Notes: generated by a model not told the origin, from the letters alone. A DNA stretch of 35,490 bases from Candidatus Bathyarchaeota archaeon B26-2 (GCA_001593935.1 LUCE01000019.1:1-35490); one strand, 5' to 3'; shown: positions 23,522 through 32,556, counted from the first letter of the stretch. Program-made: numbers and translations.

Positions 23522-25147
23522 TCAGAACTCCGGTCTAGGTTTCCCGAGTTTCCTGTCGAGGCAGGCCTTCACAAACCCATAGTACTCCGGTTCCGGCTTC
23601 CCAGGTCTACTCTTGAATTCTCCGTGGAACTGAGACGCAAAGAAGAAGTATTTCTCTGGTAGCTCGAATATCTCGATCCTCCTGTGGTCCGGGCTCATCC
23701 CTGAGAAGACGGCTCCATGCTCTTGGAGTATCTCCCAGTACTTGGGGTTAACCTCCCATCTGTGGCGGTGTCTCTCGTAGATTTCGGTTGAGCCGTAGAG
23801 TCTATGCGCTAAGGTTCCCTCCCGTATTATAACTTTGTGGGCTCCGAGGCGCATGGTCGCCCCTTTGTAGGTTATCTCCCTCTGTTCTGGCATAAGGTCT
23901 ATCACAGGATGGGCGGGCTCCTGCTCTATCTCTGTGCTGTTCGCACCTTTTAGGTTGCATACGTTGCGGGCGAACTCGACGATGGCTAACTGGAATCCGT
24001 AACATATCCCTAGGAACGGTATATCGTTCTCTCGGGCGAAGTTTATCGCCTTGATCTTACCTTCAGTTCCCCTAGGGCCGAAGCCATAAGGAACGAAGAT
24101 TCCGTCGTACTCTTTGAGCGTGTTTATCTTATCGGGATTCTCCTCGAACTCTTCGGCCTCGATGTAATCTATCGAGATTCGGGCTCCACACTCGGCGCCA
24201 CCGTGCCTCAGAGCCTCATTCATACTTACGTAACTGTCGGTTAGACCGGCGTACTTGCCGACTAGGGCTATCCTAACGGTGTATCTGGGGTTCTCAATCT
24301 TCTCGACGAACATCCTCCAATCTTCCCAGAGAGGCTTGCTGTGGGGGAGATTAAGCCTTCTACAGATGTATTCGCCCATGCCCTGCTCGTCCAAAATCAG
24401 GGGAACCCTATAGATGGAGGGTACAGTGTATGAGCAGAAGACTGCCTCTTCAGGTATTGTTCCGAAGAGCGCTATCTTCCGGATGACCTCCTCGGTGATC
24501 ATCTCCTTACACCTCGCGACTATTATGTCGGGTTGTATACCGATCCTTCTAAGCTCGTTGACGCTGTGTTGGAGAGGCTTCGTCTTCATCTCGCCGGTGA
24601 CCTCCAAGATGGGGACGAGAGCCACGTGGATGTAAAGTGTGTTATCGTAGCCCTCTTCTAGACGCATCTGTCTTATGGCCTCTAGGAAGGGTAGGCCCTC
24701 TATGTCCCCGACCGTTCCTCCACACTCCGTCAGGACTATGTCGACCCCAGACTTCTCAGATACGACGCGGATCCTACGTTTGATCTCGTTGGTTACGTGA
24801 GGGATTATCTGGACGCACCTACCCAGAAAGTCTCCCCGCCTCTCCCTGTCTATAACAGACTGATAGACCTGCCCCGTTGTGATGTTATTCTCCTTCGGCA
24901 AGTTTATGTTAAGAAACCTTTCGTACCACCCTAAGTCAAGGTCGGTCTCCCCTCCGTCCTCGGTCACGAATACCTCTCCATGGATATATGGGTTCATCGT
25001 CCCAGCGTCCACGTTCACGTACGGGTCGACCTTGATTGCTGTGACGTCGTATCCCCGAACCTGAAGCATCTTCCCAACAGAGGACGTAACTATGCCCTTA
25101 CCAACCGAACTCAATACTCCGCCTGTGATGAAGATGTACTTGACCAT
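23522..25147 (-). CDS. pyrG: CTP synthase
   Basis: This enzyme makes CTP from UTP, ATP and glutamine. The start is set at ATG 25147 rather than the track's 25156, because [18 protein letters not shown] is the near-universal N-terminus. The synthetase domain holds the P-loop-like [23 protein letters not shown] and [13 protein letters not shown]. From about residue 290 the class I glutamine amidotransferase domain follows, with the nucleophile in GICYGFQ near residue 380 and the His-x-Glu pair in [12 protein letters not shown]. Length (about 541 residues) is normal. It is divergent from the phosphofructokinase gene, with 197 bases between the start codons holding both promoters. Confidence 0.97.
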   Translation of the reverse strand: MVKYIFITGGVLSSVGKGIVTSSVGKMLQVRGYDVTAIKVDPYVNVDAGTMNPYIHGEVFVTEDGGETDLDLGWYERFLNINLPKENNITTGQVYQSVIDRERRGDFLGRCVQIIPHVTNEIKRRIRVVSEKSGVDIVLTECGGTVGDIEGLPFLEAIRQMRLEEGYDNTLYIHVALVPILEVTGEMKTKPLQHSVNELRRIGIQPDIIVARCKEMITEEVIRKIALFGTIPEEAVFCSYTVPSIYRVPLILDEQGMGEYICRRLNLPHSKPLWEDWRMFVEKIENPRYTVRIALVGKYAGLTDSYVSMNEALRHGGAECGARISIDYIEAEEFEENPDKINTLKEYDGIFVPYGFGPRGTEGKIKAINFARENDIPFLGICYGFQLAIVEFARNVCNLKGANSTEIEQEPAHPVIDLMPEQREITYKGATMRLGAHKVIIREGTLAHRLYGSTEIYERHRHRWEVNPKYWEILQEHGAVFSGMSPDHRRIEIFELPEKYFFFASQFHGEFKSRPGKPEPEYYGFVKACLDRKLGKPRPEF

Positions 25148-25301
25148 GACCCTCAAACCTTCCCGAAACGATAAGGAGAATAAACGTCAACCCAAATAAA
25201 AATCCTTGTCACGGATGCTAATGCAACCTTGGATACTGTGGTCTCCAGCCTAGAAGCGAAAGATTTATCCCTCGGAAACCTTAAGAGTTAGGGGGATTCA
25301 A

Positions 25302-25315
25302 GGCGGAGAACCGCC
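25302..25315 (+). repeat. hairpin in the phosphofructokinase leader
   Basis: GGCGG-AGAA-CCGCC is a perfect 5-bp GC stem with a four-base loop, located 30 bases before ATG 25345 and downstream of a TATA-like ATTTATCC near 25263. It may stabilise the leader or affect translation. Confidence 0.35.
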
Positions 25316-25344
25316 GAAGAATTGGATGGAAAAGGGGATTACAG

Positions 25345-26354
25345 ATGAGAATAGGAGTTCTCACGGGTGGAGGAGACGCTCCAGGGCTCAACGCGGCGAT
25401 CAGAGCTGTCTTCAAACGTTGTGAGAAGTACGGCTACGAGGTTGTCGGAATCCGCCGCGGCTGGGCTGGGATGCTTAACAAAGAGTGTTTCGAGCTCAAA
25501 CCCGAGGATGTTAAGGAGATCGTCGGTAAAGGCGGAACGATGCTGAAGACCTCGAGGACGAACCCCCTCAAGATTCCGAAGGGAATAGAGACCGTCTCGA
25601 AGAACTTCAAGGAGATGAGGCTCGACGCCCTCATAGCCATAGGTGGAGACGACACCCTAAGCGTTGCGAAGGCCCTAAGCGAGGCAGGGCTTAAGGTCGT
25701 AGGCGTACCGACGTTGCCAGAACCGACGCAACGATAGGCTTCGACACCGCTGTAAACATGGCTATGCGTGTCATCGAGAACCTCAAAGACACCGCTGAGT
25801 CCCATGAAAGGGTGTTCCTAGTAGAGATCATGGGGAGATACGCCGGGTGGATAGCGCTATACTCTGGAATAGCGGCAGGAGCAGACCTCATCCTGATCCC
25901 TGAGGAGCCCTTCAAGATAGAAGACGTTGTCAACTTCGTTAAGAAGAGGCTTGAGAAGGGTGAGAAGTCCACAGTCATCGTCGTAGCTGAAGGAGCCCTA
26001 ATCGCTGATTACAAAGGCCCGATAACGAAGGAAACGAAGGTAGACCAGTTCGGGCACGTCCGTCTAGGAGGAATAGGCGAGTTCCTGGCTAAAGAGATTT
26101 CAAAGGCGGTAGGGGTCGAGACGAGAGCCGTCGCTCCTGCGCACATAATCAGAGGGGGGCCTCCCACAGCCTTCGACAGGTTCATGGCGACTAGGTACGG
26201 CATAGCGGCTGTGGACCTGGTTAGAGAAGGAAAGTTCGGCATGATGGTTGCCTTGAGGTCGGGTAAGATCGTTGCGGTTCCTCTATCTGAAGCCTTAGCC
26301 GAGATGAAGAAGGTCAGTCCAGAACTCTACGAAGAGGCCAAGACCCTCTTCTAA
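25345..26354 (+). pseudogene. pfk: PPi-type 6-phosphofructokinase (PFK-A family) broken by an apparent 16-base deletion
   Basis: The ORF track shows this as two frames, 25345-25737 and 25758-26354. The first starts MRIGVLTGGGDAPGLNAAIRA and reaches IGGDDTLSVAKALSEAGLKVVGVP. The second frame is open from 25710 and continues as DVARTDATIGFDTAVNMAMR. Between GVP and DVAR the family has KTIDN, so about 16 bases are missing after 25710, including the catalytic KTIDND segment, and the frame shifts. GGDDT instead of GGDGS marks the pyrophosphate-dependent type. Later motifs are intact: VFLVEIMGRYAGWIALYSG, and the HIIRGGPPTAFDRFMATRYG end. Total length otherwise matches the family. Everything but the junction looks conserved, so either this is a recent inactivation or the read consensus has an error there. 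Confidence 0.85.
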
Positions 26355-26366
26355 CCTTCTCGAAGC

Positions 26367-27653
26367 TTAGGTCTTCCTCTCCAGCCGCTCTAGACCGTTC
26401 ATGTACGGTCTCAAGACCTCCGGTATTATGACTGAGCCGTCTCTCTGTTGGTAATGCTCAAGTATAGCCATCATCGTCCTACTTGTAGCTAAGGCTGTAC
26501 TGTTCAAGGTGTGGACGAATCCTTTCGGAGGCCTACCGGGGCCCTCCCTAAACTTTATCCCCAACCTTCTGGCCTGATAATCCGTGCAGTTTGAGTTTGA
26601 GCCTATCTCCCTAAACTTTCCATCGACCATCCAGACCTCTGTATCGTACTTCTTGGCCGCAACCGTCCCTATGTCACCTGTGCATACGTTCACAACACGG
26701 TAATGGAGCCCAAGCATCCGGTACATCTCCTCGCAGTTCCTCTGGAGTTCCTCATGCAGCTCCCAAGACTGCTCAGGGAGACAGAAGATGAACTGCTCAA
26801 CCTTGTTGAACTGGTGCATCCTGAAGAGGCCCTTCGTATACTTCCCGTGCGTTCCGACCTCCCTCCTGAAGTTCGTGCTGACCCCCACAATTTTGATCGG
26901 GAGCTTATCCATCTCCAGAGTCTCGTTCATAAACATGGCCGCGATCGGGTGTTCGCTAGTCGCGATCAAGTAGAGGTTTTCTCCCTCAATTTTGTACATG
27001 ACGGTCTCGAAGTCAGCTAGGTCCGTTACGCCCTCGTAAGGTTTCCTCCGGAGCATGAAAGGGGGTTCGATTAGGGTGTAGCCGCGTTTCATGAGGAAGT
27101 CTATCGCGAACCTCTGTATAGCCATGTCGAGCAAGACGAGCTCATCCTTCAAGTAGTAGAAGCCTGAGCCCGCAACCTTGTTAGCTCTCTCTTCGTCTAT
27201 CAGCCCTAGGTCTAGAGCTATCTCAAGGTGGTTCTTAGGCTCGAAGTCGAAGCTCGGCGGGGAGCCCCAACGCCTGACCTCAACGTTGTCGTTCTCGTCT
27301 AAGCCGTACGGGACAGACTCGTGGAGGAGGTTCGGTATCCTCATGAGCGCGCATCTAGCCTTCTCTCTGTACTCCCTAACGACCTTCTCAAGCCTCTCGA
27401 TCTCCCCGCTTATCTTCGCAGCCTCAGCCATGAGGCGGCCGACGTCTACGCCGGCCCTCTTCAATCGGGCGATCTCGCGGCTTACCTCGTTCCGCCTCCG
27501 CCTCGCCTCATTCAGTTCGGTCTGAGCCCGCCTCCAAGATTTATCGTACTCGATGAACTCGTCTAGGAGCTTCAGCTTCTCCGGGTCTCTCCTCCTCTTC
27601 AAGTTCTCCCTGACCATGTTGGGGTTCTCTCTGATGAGTTTAACGTCGATCAA
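26367..27653 (-). CDS. serS: seryl-tRNA synthetase
   Basis: This 428-residue class II synthetase charges tRNA-Ser. The N-terminal antiparallel coiled coil (residues about 30-100: SWRRAQTELNEARRRRNEVSR and onward) binds the long variable arm. The catalytic core has motif 1 around FMLRRKPYEGVTDLADF, motif 2 in TNFRREVGTHGKYTKGLFRM followed by HQFNKVEQ, and motif 3 ending in STALATSRTMMAILEHYQ. It is the common SerRS type, not the rare methanogen-type form. It starts with TTG 27653, with GAGAGG about 10 bases upstream. It is divergent from eS1 and tail to tail with the broken phosphofructokinase, 12 bases apart. Confidence 0.96.
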   Translation of the reverse strand: MIDVKLIRENPNMVRENLKRRRDPEKLKLLDEFIEYDKSWRRAQTELNEARRRRNEVSREIARLKRAGVDVGRLMAEAAKISGEIERLEKVVREYREKARCALMRIPNLLHESVPYGLDENDNVEVRRWGSPPSFDFEPKNHLEIALDLGLIDEERANKVAGSGFYYLKDELVLLDMAIQRFAIDFLMKRGYTLIEPPFMLRRKPYEGVTDLADFETVMYKIEGENLYLIATSEHPIAAMFMNETLEMDKLPIKIVGVSTNFRREVGTHGKYTKGLFRMHQFNKVEQFIFCLPEQSWELHEELQRNCEEMYRMLGLHYRVVNVCTGDIGTVAAKKYDTEVWMVDGKFREIGSNSNCTDYQARRLGIKFREGPGRPPKGFVHTLNSTALATSRTMMAILEHYQQRDGSVIIPEVLRPYMNGLERLERKT

Positions 27654-27700
27654 CTTGGCAGCCTCTCGCGACGTAGATCATTAAGATTAAAACTTTAAGG

Positions 27701-27710
27701 GTATTTAAAC
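27701..27710 (-). promoter_or_regulatory. TATA box candidate for serS
   Basis: On the minus strand it reads GTTTAAATAC. Initiation about 26 bases on would leave a leader of roughly 25 bases before TTG 27653. Confidence 0.5.
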
Positions 27711-27751
27711 TCTGAGCGGCTCGGTTCGCCGGTGAGACTCTTCAACCAAAC

Positions 27752-27761
27752 CTTTTAAATA
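27752..27761 (+). promoter_or_regulatory. TATA box for the eS1 gene
   Basis: CTTTTAAATA predicts initiation near 27783, just before the Shine-Dalgarno AAGGTG (27785-27790) and GTG 27798. Spacing is ideal for a short-leader archaeal transcript. Confidence 0.6.
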
Positions 27762-27797
27762 CATCAAGGCGAATTCTACTTCGCAAGGTGCCTCAAA

Positions 27798-28442
27798 GTG
27801 TCGAGTAGAAGGCGACGGGTCAGAGACAAGTGGCGCAATAAGAAATGGTATACGGTTCTTGCCCCAGAATACTTTGGCAACGTCGAGTTGGGGCTGGTAC
27901 CGGCGGACGACCCAGAGAAGATGATCGGCAGGGTTATAGAAGCAACGCTCTACGACATAACAGAGGACTTCGCCCACCAGTACCTCAAGATATACTTCCA
28001 AGTCGTCGAGGTGGAGGGTAGAACCGCCAAGACCATCTTCAAAGGCCACGAGTACTCTAGGGACTACCTCCGAAGCCTAGTGAGGAGGAGAACAACGAGG
28101 GTCGACGGAATCTTCACCATAACGACGAAGGACGGCTATAGGCTGAGAGTCTCAGCGTGCGCCTTCACCCCCCACCGCATAAAGACCTCTCAGGAAAGAG
28201 GCATCCGGGCGGCCATGAAGAGCGTGATCGAACAGAAGGCTAAGGAACTCACCTTCGACCAGTTCATTCAAGAAGCCATCTTAGGGAAGATAGCCTCCGA
28301 CATCTATAACGAAGCCAAGAAGATAGCGCCTCTACGACACGTTGGCATAAGAAAGTCGAGACTCCTCTCGAAGCCTCCGGAACTGATGGCGGCCACAGCG
28401 GCGATCGAGAAGGCTCCAGAGGTAAGTGAGGGCTCAGCCTAA
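27798..28442 (+). CDS. rps3ae: ribosomal protein eS1 (S3Ae)
   Basis: This 214-residue small-subunit ribosomal protein is found in archaea and eukaryotes. Recognisable segments are DKWRNKKWYTVLAPEYFGNV, IGRVIEATLYDITEDFAHQY, KGHEYSRDYLRSLVRRRTTR and the C-terminal RKSRLLSKPPELMAA. The GTG start at 27798 follows AAGGTG at the correct distance. The protein is basic, normal in length, and has a slightly acidic C-terminal tail. It is the first gene of a plus-strand run followed by a nucleotidyltransferase gene 47 bases downstream. Confidence 0.96.
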   Translation: MSSRRRRVRDKWRNKKWYTVLAPEYFGNVELGLVPADDPEKMIGRVIEATLYDITEDFAHQYLKIYFQVVEVEGRTAKTIFKGHEYSRDYLRSLVRRRTTRVDGIFTITTKDGYRLRVSACAFTPHRIKTSQERGIRAAMKSVIEQKAKELTFDQFIQEAILGKIASDIYNEAKKIAPLRHVGIRKSRLLSKPPELMAATAAIEKAPEVSEGSA

Positions 28443-28489
28443 CCCTTTACTGGAGGCCACGGGTTCTGAACGGTACCAACCGAGTCTCA

Positions 28490-29083
28490 GTGAGGAGAAG
28501 GGTCGCCCGGGAAGCCGCGGTTCTCCTATACACGTCCCAAGAGAAAGAGTTTAAGCAGGCTAAGGAGAGGGCTGCGGAAAGCCTAGGGGCCCGTGTTCTC
28601 CCGAGCAACCTTGAGGTCGCAGAGGAGCTCGATAGAATAGCCGACGAGTTCGAAGGCTCGGAAAGGCAAGCGAGGCTCATCCGGATGAGACGTGAGGCTC
28701 TGAGACTCATGGAGGCCTTAGAGAAATTTCAACCGAGGCTCATCGGAAGCGTCTGGCGTGGAACCGCACGGAGGAACAGCGACATAGACATCGAGGTCTT
28801 CTCATCCGACCTAGAGAGCGTCCTCGAAGAGTTACGGGGGAGAGGCTTCGAGGTTGTCGAGGTGGAGAGAGTTACAGCCGCCAGAAACAAGGATGTAGTT
28901 GAGTCCACCCACATCTACTTGACTTTAGAATCCGGGGAGAAGGCTGAAGTCATAATCCGAAACCCAGAGGAGATGGGTAAGGAGAGGCTCTGCGAGATAT
29001 ACGGAGACCCGGTTAAGGGCTTGGGGCTTAGGGAACTTCAGAGGGTTCTTCGGGAGGACCCCTTGAAGAGGTTCGTTCCGTGA
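28490..29083 (+). CDS. nucleotidyltransferase (polymerase beta-like fold), substrate unknown
   Basis: This 197-residue protein carries the nucleotidyltransferase signature LIGSVWRGTARRNSDIDIEVF near residue 83, the GS-x-x-x-G-T...SDID form used by CCA-adding and related enzymes. A third acidic residue may lie in EKAEVIIRNPEEM. The first 70 residues are a charged helical region with no other domain, and there is no HEPN partner. It is too short to be a CCA-adding enzyme, so a minimal nucleotidyltransferase acting on RNA, protein or an antibiotic-like substrate is possible. Start GTG 28490 is the first usable start after an in-frame TGA at 28427, and no clear Shine-Dalgarno precedes it. It is in line with eS1, with the DUF2095 gene following. 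Confidence 0.75.
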   Translation: MRRRVAREAAVLLYTSQEKEFKQAKERAAESLGARVLPSNLEVAEELDRIADEFEGSERQARLIRMRREALRLMEALEKFQPRLIGSVWRGTARRNSDIDIEVFSSDLESVLEELRGRGFEVVEVERVTAARNKDVVESTHIYLTLESGEKAEVIIRNPEEMGKERLCEIYGDPVKGLGLRELQRVLREDPLKRFVP

Positions 29084-29114
29084 GGGGTCGGCTTCCCGGG
29101 CTTACAAGTCTCGA

Positions 29115-29122
29115 TTTAAATA
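29115..29122 (+). promoter_or_regulatory. TATA box candidate for the DUF2095 gene
   Basis: TTTAAATA predicts initiation near 29144 and favours a start at 29155 or 29170 over the track's 29080, which is upstream of it. Confidence 0.5.
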
Positions 29123-29169
29123 GTTGTTCATCCCACATCTACTTGAATGGTTGCGTGGAAGCCTGTAGG

Positions 29170-29514
29170 ATGGAGATCGACAAGAGGACGTTCCGAAAGA
29201 TGTTTCCACATCTGGCCGCTGAGCTGGAGGGTGGGGAGCATAAAGTCTCGATAGCCTCTCTAAGGTCGGATGTAGAGGTTGGAGAGAAGGCTGCTTCTAA
29301 GCTCTTTGAGGGGTATAACCCCGACGTGATAGATTTCCTCCGTAGATGCGACACCAAAGAACAGGCTGAAGAGATAATCAGCTACCTCGAGAGTAGAGGC
29401 GAGATAAGCGAGGAGTACGCCTCCCGCCTTAGGAGACAACTCAAAAAGAAGGGCGTTAGGAGCTTCGGTCCCAAGAAAGAGGACGACTACTACCTCAAGA
29501 AAGCAAAGTTCTGA
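29170..29514 (+). CDS. DUF2095 family protein
   Basis: This 114-residue archaeal protein resembles DUF2095. It shows RTFRKMFPHLAAELEGGEHK, a central GYNPDVIDFLRRCDTKEQA, a helical hairpin (YLESRGEISEEYASRLRRQL) and the basic tail KKGVRSFGPKKEDDYY. The track ORF begins at 29080, but its first 30 residues have no family-like character and precede the probable TATA box. ATG 29170 is preferred, with GTG 29155 an alternative. The function of the family is not known to me. It lies between the nucleotidyltransferase and the radical SAM gene. Confidence 0.8.
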   Translation: MEIDKRTFRKMFPHLAAELEGGEHKVSIASLRSDVEVGEKAASKLFEGYNPDVIDFLRRCDTKEQAEEIISYLESRGEISEEYASRLRRQLKKKGVRSFGPKKEDDYYLKKAKF

Positions 29515-29583
29515 AGGCATCTAAGCGCCCTACGCGGTCCACTGGACCTTAGACATGCTTCCTAGTCTGGAGGGTTATTCGAG

Positions 29584-30711
29584 ATGCCTACCTCAAGGAT
29601 GCGGGACAAGTGGCGCCTCCTGACAGTCGGCTCAAGGTGGGACAGGACCACAGTTCCTATATATGAAGCCTCGAGCCCCGGAGGCTACGTCCCTCTACTC
29701 AAGACTCTGATGTCATCTCCTTGCACGAACGACTGCGCCTACTGCGCCCTAAGGATTGGAGGGAGATGCCCGAGAGAGTCTTGGAAGCCTGATGAACTGG
29801 CTAGGATAACCATCCGCCTCTGGGAGGACGGAAAGATTAAGGGGCTCTTCCTCTCGTCATCCGTCCAGAGAGACCCGGACAGCACCGTTGAGAGGCAACT
29901 CGAGGCTCTCCGAACCTTGAGGGAGATGGGCTACACGGGCTACGTCCATCTGAGGCTCATGCCCGGCGTCAACCGCCACTACATAAGAGAAGCCGTTGAG
30001 CTCGCCGACCGTCTAGGCGTAAACCTAGAGGCCCCAACCAGAGAGGTATTCTCAGAGATATGCTCCAGTAAAGGAGATTTCGGGGAAGCAGTCCTGAAAC
30101 GCCTAGAATGGATCGTAGACGAGGTTAGGAGAGCCGCGGACCTGAGGGCTACCTCCACTTTCGGGTTTGGCAGATCTGGGGTCGACACTCAGATGGTCGT
30201 TGGGGCGGTCCGAGATAACGACGAACAGTACCTAAGGATGGTCGATTACCTTTACAGAGGACTGGGGTTGAGAAGGGTCTACTTCAGCGGTTTCGAGCCG
30301 GTTGAGGGAACACCGCTAGAGGATAGGCCTCCATGCCCTCCCTACAGGGAGTACCGCCTCTATCAGGCCTCGTTCCTGATAAGGGATTACGGCTTCAGGC
30401 TTGAGGAGTTGAACGAGATACTTGATGATGAAGGGTTCCTCCCGAACATCGATCCGAAGGTCGCGTTGGCTAGGAGAGAGGCGGACCGTTTTCCCATCGA
30501 CCTAAACTCGGCCAGTTACTACGAGATACTGAGGGTGCCCGGAATCGGACCTGTAACCGCTAGGAAGATAATTGACGCTAGAGAAAGCCTCAAGATCGAC
30601 CACCTCTCCGACCTCGAGAAGGTCCTCGGTCTAACGTTGTCTAGGGCCGTAGCTCCATACATAGACTTAAAAGATAAGAGGTTAACATATTTCTCTAAAC
30701 GCTTCCAGTGA
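29584..30711 (+). CDS. radical SAM protein with C-terminal helix-hairpin-helix, putative DNA modification/repair
   Basis: This 375-residue protein has an N-terminal radical SAM domain with the cluster motif CTNDCAYC (C-x3-C-x2-C) near residue 47 and a further cysteine in GGRCPRES. GLFLSSSVQRDPDST and GYVHLRLMPG fit the barrel. From about residue 305 there is a helix-hairpin-helix (DLNSASYYEILRVPGIGPVTARKIIDA), a non-specific DNA-binding unit. The combination matches the rSAM_link_UDG family, usually next to a uracil-DNA-glycosylase-like gene. No such partner is adjacent here. The ATG at 29584 follows GGAGG by about 10 bases. Its exact reaction is unknown, and DNA-related action is inferred from the HhH domain. 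Confidence 0.85.
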   Translation: MPTSRMRDKWRLLTVGSRWDRTTVPIYEASSPGGYVPLLKTLMSSPCTNDCAYCALRIGGRCPRESWKPDELARITIRLWEDGKIKGLFLSSSVQRDPDSTVERQLEALRTLREMGYTGYVHLRLMPGVNRHYIREAVELADRLGVNLEAPTREVFSEICSSKGDFGEAVLKRLEWIVDEVRRAADLRATSTFGFGRSGVDTQMVVGAVRDNDEQYLRMVDYLYRGLGLRRVYFSGFEPVEGTPLEDRPPCPPYREYRLYQASFLIRDYGFRLEELNEILDDEGFLPNIDPKVALARREADRFPIDLNSASYYEILRVPGIGPVTARKIIDARESLKIDHLSDLEKVLGLTLSRAVAPYIDLKDKRLTYFSKRFQ

Positions 30712-30727
30712 GGGTCTAAGTGAGGAG

Positions 30728-32494
30728 ATGTCGCGGCTGCTCTTGGGTTCGGTTGGGAGGCCTTGTCTAACAGGCATCCTATCGGTGACTTTGGCCATTT
30801 TGGTCGCGGCCTTCACGTTCTTCGGCTCCGCCACAAGCCTTGTTGAAGCCTACGACCAGAACGCCTTAGAGGTCCACGTGAACCGGATCATCCGGGTTGA
30901 GGACGGTGGAGCCGTGGCTATGAACGACACGATCACGATCTCTAGGAGTGTGAATGGGACTGTTAACCGTCTTTCGAGGTTCCTCGTCGGGGTTCCACGG
31001 AGCTTCGAGAAGAACCTAGCTAGGATCTACGCCTACGACGGGTCGAGCGGCCTAGAGGCGGTGCGGAACGTAAGCCTCGGCAGGGCGGATATCTGCGGTT
31101 TTGAGATAATCTTCCCAAACGAGGTTAACCTAGACGAGGTTGAGACGTACAGTTTCACTGTGCTCTACGTCTTTTCAGGGCTTTTGAACCCGGAGACGCT
31201 TATGGAGTTCCGATTCGAGTTTCCTCAGTACCCAACCTTAGAGTATGAAATCCAATCGTACAACTTGACGGTTGTACTGCCTCCAAAGGCTAAGGAACCA
31301 GCAGGCTCCATACCTTTCAACGAGACCGCTGAGGGCGACTCCCTAGCACTAAAGTACAGCGAAGGAGCCGTCTCAGCCTTCGCCAAGGACTCAGCGTGGG
31401 TAACCTTCAGCTCTGCGGACTTCAAACTTCTCGACGTGAGGGAGATGACTAGAAGAATCGTCGTAGACGAGTGGGGCAACATAGCGGTCTCCGACCGTTA
31501 CTACATAATAAACCGTGCTACGCTAGCGGTCTCCAGACTCTCCCTACGCGTACCGAGGAACGCAACCTCGATCTCAGCGCAGGACATCTATGGTTCCCTT
31601 AAGGTTGAGGTCGCCGAGGCCTCGAGCCACGTAGACGTAAAAGTATCCTTGAGAGAGGACTTCAAGAAGGGAAAGGGAGTCAAGCTGCTCATAACGTACA
31701 GTCTCCCCAGCGAACTGTATCTCGAGTACGACGGCTGGGACGGTTACACATTGACCATGGAGCCTCTTACATACAATAACTGGTGGATCGTGAGAAGGCT
31801 GAACGTTGTGGTGGTCCTACCGGAAGGGGCAGAGTTCCAAAGTTCGTCGGGAGATCTATCCAGCCTCGAGAGGAACGCCTTCCAGGAGACTCTAACCTTC
31901 ACAGAGCACAACGCCACGGAGTTCGACGAATTGAGCCTCGACCTAAGATATAAGTACGGCGTCCTCTGGGCGTCGTTCCGGCCGACCGTTTGGACCGGAC
32001 TTCTCACCTCGCTCCTCGGTACGTTACTCTACATGAGAAGGCCACCTAAACCCACAGTCCCGACGGTCCCGGTTCCCGTGGAGACTTTGAGAGACTTCAT
32101 CAAAAAGTATGAGGAGAAGAGGAGGATAATCCAGAACATAGAGGTTATGGAGAGACAGGTCCGTAGGGGGAAGCTCCCCCGCAGAAGGTATAAGGTGAGG
32201 AGGGATTCCTTGGAGAGGCGACTGTCGAGGCTTCAGAAGGACTTAGACTCCCTCCGTAAGGAGGTGGAGTCCGTTAGCAGGCGATACTCCGAGTTGATGA
32301 GGGACCTTGAGGTCGCCGAGGCAGAGCTCGAGACCGTGAAGGCTAGCCTAGAGAGGCTGAGAGCCAGATATCGACGTAGAGAGATATCCTCCGGAGCATA
32401 TAACCGCCTCTTAGAAGAGTATAACCGTCGGAGGGAGAGGGCGGAGAGCACCATAGACGAGGTTATATTGAGGTTAGAAGAGGAGCTCCGTTAG
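30728..32494 (+). CDS. ribophorin I-like membrane protein (extracellular beta domains, one membrane helix, cytosolic coiled coil)
   Basis: This 588-residue protein has a signal peptide (residues about 15-40), an extracellular region to about 410 with beta-rich domains, one membrane helix (about 415-437, PTVWTGLLTSLLGTLLYMRR), and a cytosolic coiled coil of about 130 residues to the end. That layout, and the spacing of VVVVLPEGAEF and the LRYKYGVLW segment just before the helix, match eukaryotic ribophorin I (OST1), a non-catalytic oligosaccharyltransferase subunit of about 600 residues. The C-terminal YRRREISSGAYNRLLEEYNR also resembles its end as I recall it. Several N-x-S/T sequons are present. 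There is no STT3/AglB in the window, so a role in N-glycosylation is inference. It lies 16 bases after the radical SAM gene and may be co-transcribed. Confidence 0.7.
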   Translation: MSRLLLGSVGRPCLTGILSVTLAILVAAFTFFGSATSLVEAYDQNALEVHVNRIIRVEDGGAVAMNDTITISRSVNGTVNRLSRFLVGVPRSFEKNLARIYAYDGSSGLEAVRNVSLGRADICGFEIIFPNEVNLDEVETYSFTVLYVFSGLLNPETLMEFRFEFPQYPTLEYEIQSYNLTVVLPPKAKEPAGSIPFNETAEGDSLALKYSEGAVSAFAKDSAWVTFSSADFKLLDVREMTRRIVVDEWGNIAVSDRYYIINRATLAVSRLSLRVPRNATSISAQDIYGSLKVEVAEASSHVDVKVSLREDFKKGKGVKLLITYSLPSELYLEYDGWDGYTLTMEPLTYNNWWIVRRLNVVVVLPEGAEFQSSSGDLSSLERNAFQETLTFTEHNATEFDELSLDLRYKYGVLWASFRPTVWTGLLTSLLGTLLYMRRPPKPTVPTVPVPVETLRDFIKKYEEKRRIIQNIEVMERQVRRGKLPRRRYKVRRDSLERRLSRLQKDLDSLRKEVESVSRRYSELMRDLEVAEAELETVKASLERLRARYRRREISSGAYNRLLEEYNRRRERAESTIDEVILRLEEELR

Positions 32495-32556
32495 TCTTCT
32501 TATTCCGTATCAGAAGTCTTCATAAAACATAATAAGAATTTCTGGAGGTCTTCTCG

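Noticed and set aside
25700-25740. Programmed frameshift joining the two phosphofructokinase frames
   Set aside because: The conserved KTIDN codons are physically absent, so a ribosomal slip would still not give an active enzyme, and no slippery sequence is visible.
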